Source: Lophius americanus (lineage: Eukaryota > Chordata > Actinopteri > Lophiiformes > Lophiidae). Taken from it: DNA of 64,000 nt. Under the pieces are notes generated by a model. It did no database searches, was not told the DNA's origin, and saw only the letters and a program-made list of their open reading frames with translations. The position numbers were made by a program, and so were the translations under genes. Position 1 is the stretch's first letter. Every line of letters begins with the position of its first letter. This document shows, piece after piece, positions 60,597 to 64,000 of this stretch. Location of the stretch: NCBI GenBank assembly GCA_037951165.1, contig JBBDHG010000110.1, positions 186,001-250,000 on the forward strand, in the 5' to 3' direction.

Positions 60597-61297
60597 CCCA
60601 TCAGCCATAACATTATAACCACCTGCCTAATAAAGTATGGTTTGCTGCATGAATAGTTCTGACTCATCACGGCATGGACTCAATGAGAACTCTGAAGCCG
60701 TGGTATCCGGTACCAAGACGTAAGCAGAATAAGAAGAAGTTCTTCAGGAAGTTGTCCTGTAAGTTGTGAGGGGTGCCCCCATGTATTGAGATCTGGGAAA
60801 TGGAGGCCAAGTGGACAGCTTCAATACTTTGTTGTGTTCCTCAAACCGTTCCTGAACCATTTTGCAGTGTTTAGGACCACATGTTCCAGATGAGGGAGGC
60901 CACTGCCATTAGAGATCACCATTCCCACGATGGGGTATACCTGGTCTGCAACAATGTTCAGGAAGATGATTTGTGTCAAAGTGACATCGACATGAATGAC
61001 AGGAGTCAAGGTTTTCTCCTCGAAACGAGAAGGCATCACTCTGCTTGCCTTCTTCACTTGCCATCCACATGAGGTAAAATGAAAGATGAGTCATCGGACC
61101 AGCACACATTCAGTTACTCCGTGGTCCAGTTCTGATGCTGACATATCCATTAAAGGCGTTTTAGCTTCCTCATCTTTAAAGACAACGTTTTCACTTGTTG
61201 CCTGATGTGTCCATCCACTGACAGGTGTCATTACAGCAAGATGACCAATGTTACTCACTTCACCTTACAGTGGTTATAATCTTATGGCTTATCGGTG
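60597..61297 (-). mobile_element. Internally deleted Tc1-like transposon
   Basis: The ends CATCAGCCATAACATTATAA (60598) and, reversed, ATAAGCCATAAGATTATAAC (about 61290) are terminal inverted repeats. In reverse orientation the interior has transposase pieces: GCATGGACTCAATGAGAAC, GAGATCTGGGAAATGGAGGC, CGTTCCTGAACCATTTTGCA, GGTCTGCAACAATGTTCAGG, TCCGTGGTCCAGTTCTGATG. After the CAGTTCTGATGC segment it jumps to the far end (TTCACTTGTTGCCTGATGTG), so roughly the first third of the transposase is deleted. The element is about 700 bp. Confidence 0.75.
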
Positions 61298-61704
61298 TAT
61301 TTCTTTCTATAGATGAGAAATAACCTGGTGGAGTTACGGAGAGTATAAAGATATATGTCCTGCGTTCACAACTTGAGAAATTGAGATTAGATTTTTTTTT
61401 TCTTCTATAAACTGCCTTCACCCATCTACATCCCACATTATTTTATATACTAGATAACATCCAACACAGGAAACTGATCTACAATCCTGTGCTGTGCATT
61501 GGTAAAGGTCCAGTTCAACAGGCAGAATCTCATTGTTATAAACCAGAATTGAACTTTCTTTTGGTTAATAAACACCCTTCAACCTGAATACTATGCATTA
61601 TAATATATAATATATATTATATTTTAACAGTGGCCACAGTTATCCATTAATACAGTCCAGAAGATTCCACATGTCGTCTGTGTGAGCATGCTGAGGTCAC
61701 TCAC

Positions 61705-61817
61705 TGAGAGTTGTCCTGACAGGTACTGTGGGGCGTCCCTCAGCATGCTGGGACTCATGGGGGACGTGACGGAGATGGACGGGCGATCCATCTTCTGAGA
61801 CTCAAAAGAACTTGAAC
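61705..61817 (-). CDS. rims2: rims2 exon D: PDZ-C2A linker
   Basis: Exon of 113 bp, phase 1 in and phase 0 out. It reads SSSFESQKMDRPSISVTSP, then MSPSMLRDAPQYLSGQLS. It is nearly identical to RIM2 'SSSFESQKMDRPSISVTSPMSPGMLRDVPQFLSGQLS'. The acceptor is CGCTCAG and the donor CTCA|gtgagt. It connects the PDZ module with C2A. Confidence 0.98.
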
Positions 61818-61865
61818 CTGAGCGGGTTGAGATTACGCAATTAATACGCTCACTTAAGAAACATG

Positions 61866-61868
<3 letters not shown>

Positions 61869-61917
<49 letters not shown>
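61869..61917. repeat. (GA)n microsatellite
   Basis: About 24 uninterrupted AG dinucleotides, 52 bp upstream (gene sense) of exon D. On the gene strand it is a (CT)n pyrimidine tract. Confidence 0.95.
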
Positions 61918-61918
<1 letters not shown>

Positions 61919-62015
61919 GAGGAGAGAAAGCAAGACAAAAAATCACAGAAACAAACACAACTCCCCTTCACACTCGATGTTTCTCATCAAATGAATGGGG
62001 AAATGAAAGACTCAC

Positions 62016-62062
62016 TTGATTCCAGTTGTGCATGTGTGCTGTCTGGTATCCTTGGAATATCT
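62016..62062 (-). CDS. rims2: rims2 exon C: 47-nt linker exon
   Basis: Exon of 47 bp, phase 2 in and phase 1 out. It reads DIPRIPDSTHAQLES. It matches RIM2 'DIPRIPDSTHAQLESSSSSF'. The acceptor is CTTTGCAG and the donor TCAA|gtgagt. Confidence 0.97.
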
Positions 62063-62860
62063 CTGCAAAGGAGAACAAATAAATAAAGGAGTGTGAGTTT
62101 GTGAGGCAGGAGAGAGGGAGAGGATGGAAAAGATCGATACAAGCTAATGCTGACTGTATGGAGCTTTAATGACTGGAAGCACCACATTAGTCTTCATTCA
62201 GCCGGCGGCTCCCTCAGCAGCACAAAGCAGGTCAAATACAGGGACTCTGACGAGAAAGAGGTGCCGACACTCCTCCACCACACTCAAAACAAAACAACCG
62301 GTGAGGTGGAAGGATTTCATTCTGTCGGTCAGTGTTGTTCGGTTCCGTCTGAGGAGCAGATATTTTCTTTCATAAATCACATTCTGTGATTTCCAGATTT
62401 GAATGTTCATATTACCCAAGGATCAACTCAAAGTTGTCCTCATACAGGTTTCACAGGGTTAAAGACCCTAATGAATCTTAAAGACCCTAATGAATCTTAT
62501 TATAGATTCCAATATATATATTTTGTATAAATATATATATGTATATTTTAAATATAAAATATATACATACATATACATAATATATAATATTATATATATA
62601 ATATATTTTTTTTGTATTTGCGGGTGACAGTGTTGCCTTCAAATGCCCGTTTAGTTAAACAATTCGGTCTCCTCAACTGATTATTACTTTTTCAGGGTCT
62701 GGCTAGCATATCGGTAGCCACTTGATTGACAGATGACACCCCAGAGACCCCCAGCCCCATGTGAATTGTTTTTTTTTTATGTTATAGTTGAGCAAAAGAA
62801 AGAAAAACTCATTGTCATGTTCTTGGCGGTGTGTGTGTGTGAGTGACGGTGAGCTCTCAC
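62063..62860 (-). other. rims2: rims2 intron (exon B to exon C)
   Basis: About 800 bp, including an A/T palindromic stretch (62515-62610). Frames at 62147-62419 look like chance. Confidence 0.7.
62515..62612. repeat. AT-rich palindromic microsatellite
   Basis: Repeated ATATATATTT, AAATATAAAATATATAC and TATATAATATTATATATATA segments; self-complementary at several scales. Confidence 0.85.
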
Positions 62861-62984
62861 CCTGTCGGCCGTGAGACCACCAGCTCCACCTGCGGCTCAG
62901 GCTTAGAATCTAGAATGATATTGTAAACTTCTTTAAATGTGGCTCCTTGTAAAAGCTTTCCGTTCCACTCAAGCACCTGGTCAC
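62861..62984 (-). CDS. rims2: rims2 exon B: second half of PDZ
   Basis: Exon of 124 bp, phase 1 in and phase 2 out. It reads DQVLEWNGKLLQGATFKEV, then YNIILDSKPEPQVELVVSR, then PT. This is the PDZ carboxylate-binding fold's helix B and last strand, matching RIM 'DEVLEWNGRLLQGATFEEVYNIILESKPEPQVELVVSRP'. The acceptor is TTTTGCAG and the donor CAGG|gtgaga. The RIM PDZ binds ELKS/CAST and voltage-gated Ca2+ channel C-termini (established). Confidence 0.98.
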
Positions 62985-63077
62985 CTGCAAAAAAGAAAAA
63001 CCCACCACGCATCATTTTAATATTTTAAGTCAGAGCATGAATGGCGTTATGACGGTTCTTGTGTGTATTTCGAATAC

Positions 63078-63177
63078 CTGGTCTGAGGTGTCCAACAGTA
63101 TCTGCTAGACTTCCTTTCCTCACTTTCGTGATAAAAGCACAAAGTCTACCAGATTCTGTCATCTTGCCTCCAACCAC
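63078..63177 (-). CDS. rims2: rims2 exon A: first visible PDZ exon
   Basis: Exon of 100 bp, phase 0 in and phase 1 out. It reads VVGGKMTESGRLCAFITKV, then RKGSLADTVGHLRP. It continues from the preceding exon of the PDZ domain, which is not in the window: mammalian 'AMLGLK' would precede VVGGKM. The acceptor is TCCCACAG and the donor CAG|gtattc. The intron to exon B is only 93 bp. The N-terminal Rab3/Munc13-binding zinc finger is also outside the window. Confidence 0.98.
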
Positions 63178-63615
63178 CTGTGGGAGCAAAAAGGCGACGG
63201 GATTAGGAGGAGAATAAAAGACAACATGAACTCTAAGTGCTCCATGGTGACGCTTCAGAAAACAAACTATGACGATACAATGCATGTATTTTTTTTATTG
63301 TTTATATATCGTAGCTTTAGCTTTCGCCTGCAAGGTCCTAATCCCGAGTAAAAGCATAACAAGGAGGTAAAAAGAGCATCTCCATTTTTAATCTTCAATT
63401 CTTTCTTTTTCTATTTTTTAAGACTCTCTGGTGCTGCTTTGAGGTTCCGTAACGGTGAAAGCCCGTGGGTTAGAGCTGTGCTGTTACAGTCCACTCCACC
63501 CAGCTTTCACCAGCATCATACAAAACCAAAAATCCCTTGTAATGGCAGCTGAATGCCAACATACAAAGGAGCTTAGGGGAGTCTGCTAAGTAAAATGGCT
63601 TTATGTAACAGGCAG

Positions 63616-63699
<84 letters not shown>

Positions 63700-64000
63700 A
63701 AGGGATGGACAGTGAGGGCGAGGCCTGGCAGCCTGACTGATGGACTGACTGTCTGGGTTGGCAAGTTGGCCGGCTGCTGCTGAGCAGACAGAAAGGCAAA
63801 GAGGCACTGAGCAGACACAAACATGCCATTTCAGGAGGCTCATTCAATCAGTAATGATTTTTCTCTGTTCTCTTCATGGCCCACCGTACTCCACAGTACT
63901 TTGGCTGCGCAGCTTCTTTTCTTCTTTTTTTTTGTACAAGTGTTCACCACCTACAGATTTATGCAGCAGGGCGGGGGAAATGGGCCCGGGAAACAACGCA
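63178..64000 (-). other. rims2: rims2 intron at right edge
   Basis: About 820 bp of the intron preceding exon A. Contains the (GA)n tract and a T-rich stretch (63917-63935). No exon was found. Confidence 0.7.
63617..63700. repeat. (GA)n microsatellite
   Basis: About 40 AG dinucleotides with one AGTGAG interruption at about 63672. Three overlapping minus-strand frames of Leu/Ser repeats here are translated microsatellite. Confidence 0.95.

Larger units (their letters stand above)
55760..61704 (-). other. rims2: rims2 intron (exon D to exon E)
   Basis: About 5.9 kb. Holds an 80-bp tandem array (56150-56900), a CAAATTTGATGCA-type repeat (58690-59110), an A-rich block (60100-60180), a (TCTGC)n stretch (60277-60300) and a Tc1-like element (60597-61297). 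Short plus-strand frames at 59619-60049 and 60262-60618 are unrecognised. Confidence 0.7.

Noticed and set aside
63470..63847. Three minus-strand frames with long Leu-Ser repeats
   Set aside because: Translated (GA)n microsatellite.

Overview
The window is genomic DNA from a ray-finned (teleost-type) fish. The evidence is vertebrate exon-intron structure, Tc1-like transposon relics, a tRNA-derived SINE and other fish-style interspersed repeats. It holds no prokaryotic operon, rRNA, tRNA gene or CRISPR array.

One protein-coding gene accounts for all the recognisable coding sequence. It is a rims2 orthologue (regulating synaptic membrane exocytosis 2, RIM2) on the minus strand, read from high to low coordinates. 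The window starts inside the PDZ domain (about 63.1 kb), passes through the C2A domain (55.8-54.2 kb), and then covers the long alternatively spliced linker between C2A and C2B (50.8-8.4 kb). The zinc-finger N-terminus lies off the right edge. The C2B domain and stop codon lie off the left edge; I found no C2B coding sequence in bases 1-8395. I placed 16 exons that chain without a frame break, together about 2.04 kb of coding sequence. I placed five more candidate cassette exons whose phases also fit the chain (27, 33, 87, 33 and 240 nt). Which teleost paralogue this is (rims2a or rims2b) cannot be decided from the sequence alone.

Layout on the plus strand: 1-8.4 kb is the last intron in the window, holding an 80-bp satellite, a SINE and a Tc1-like relic. 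8.4-20.4 kb carries three linker exons, one an acidic 80-codon cassette. 20.4-40.3 kb is mostly intron with one sure exon (25.6 kb), one likely cassette (36.8 kb) and two possible 33-nt cassettes. 40.2-50.8 kb carries the RIM-BP-binding proline motif, the Arg/Ser-rich linker and three or four symmetric exons. 53-56 kb is C2A. 61.7-63.2 kb is the PDZ and the PDZ-C2A linker.

The introns are packed with non-autonomous DNA transposons and simple repeats. They include a Tc1-like family in at least three fragments with TIR-derived satellites, a TIR family present as a ~1.07-kb and a ~325-bp element, and a nested pair of inverted-repeat elements. There is also a 36-bp minisatellite with trimeric higher-order structure and a 41-base G tract. 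I see no evidence of a novel multi-gene system. The most interesting biology is the set of frame-neutral exons in the RIM2 linker, several of which I do not recognise from mammalian RIM2.
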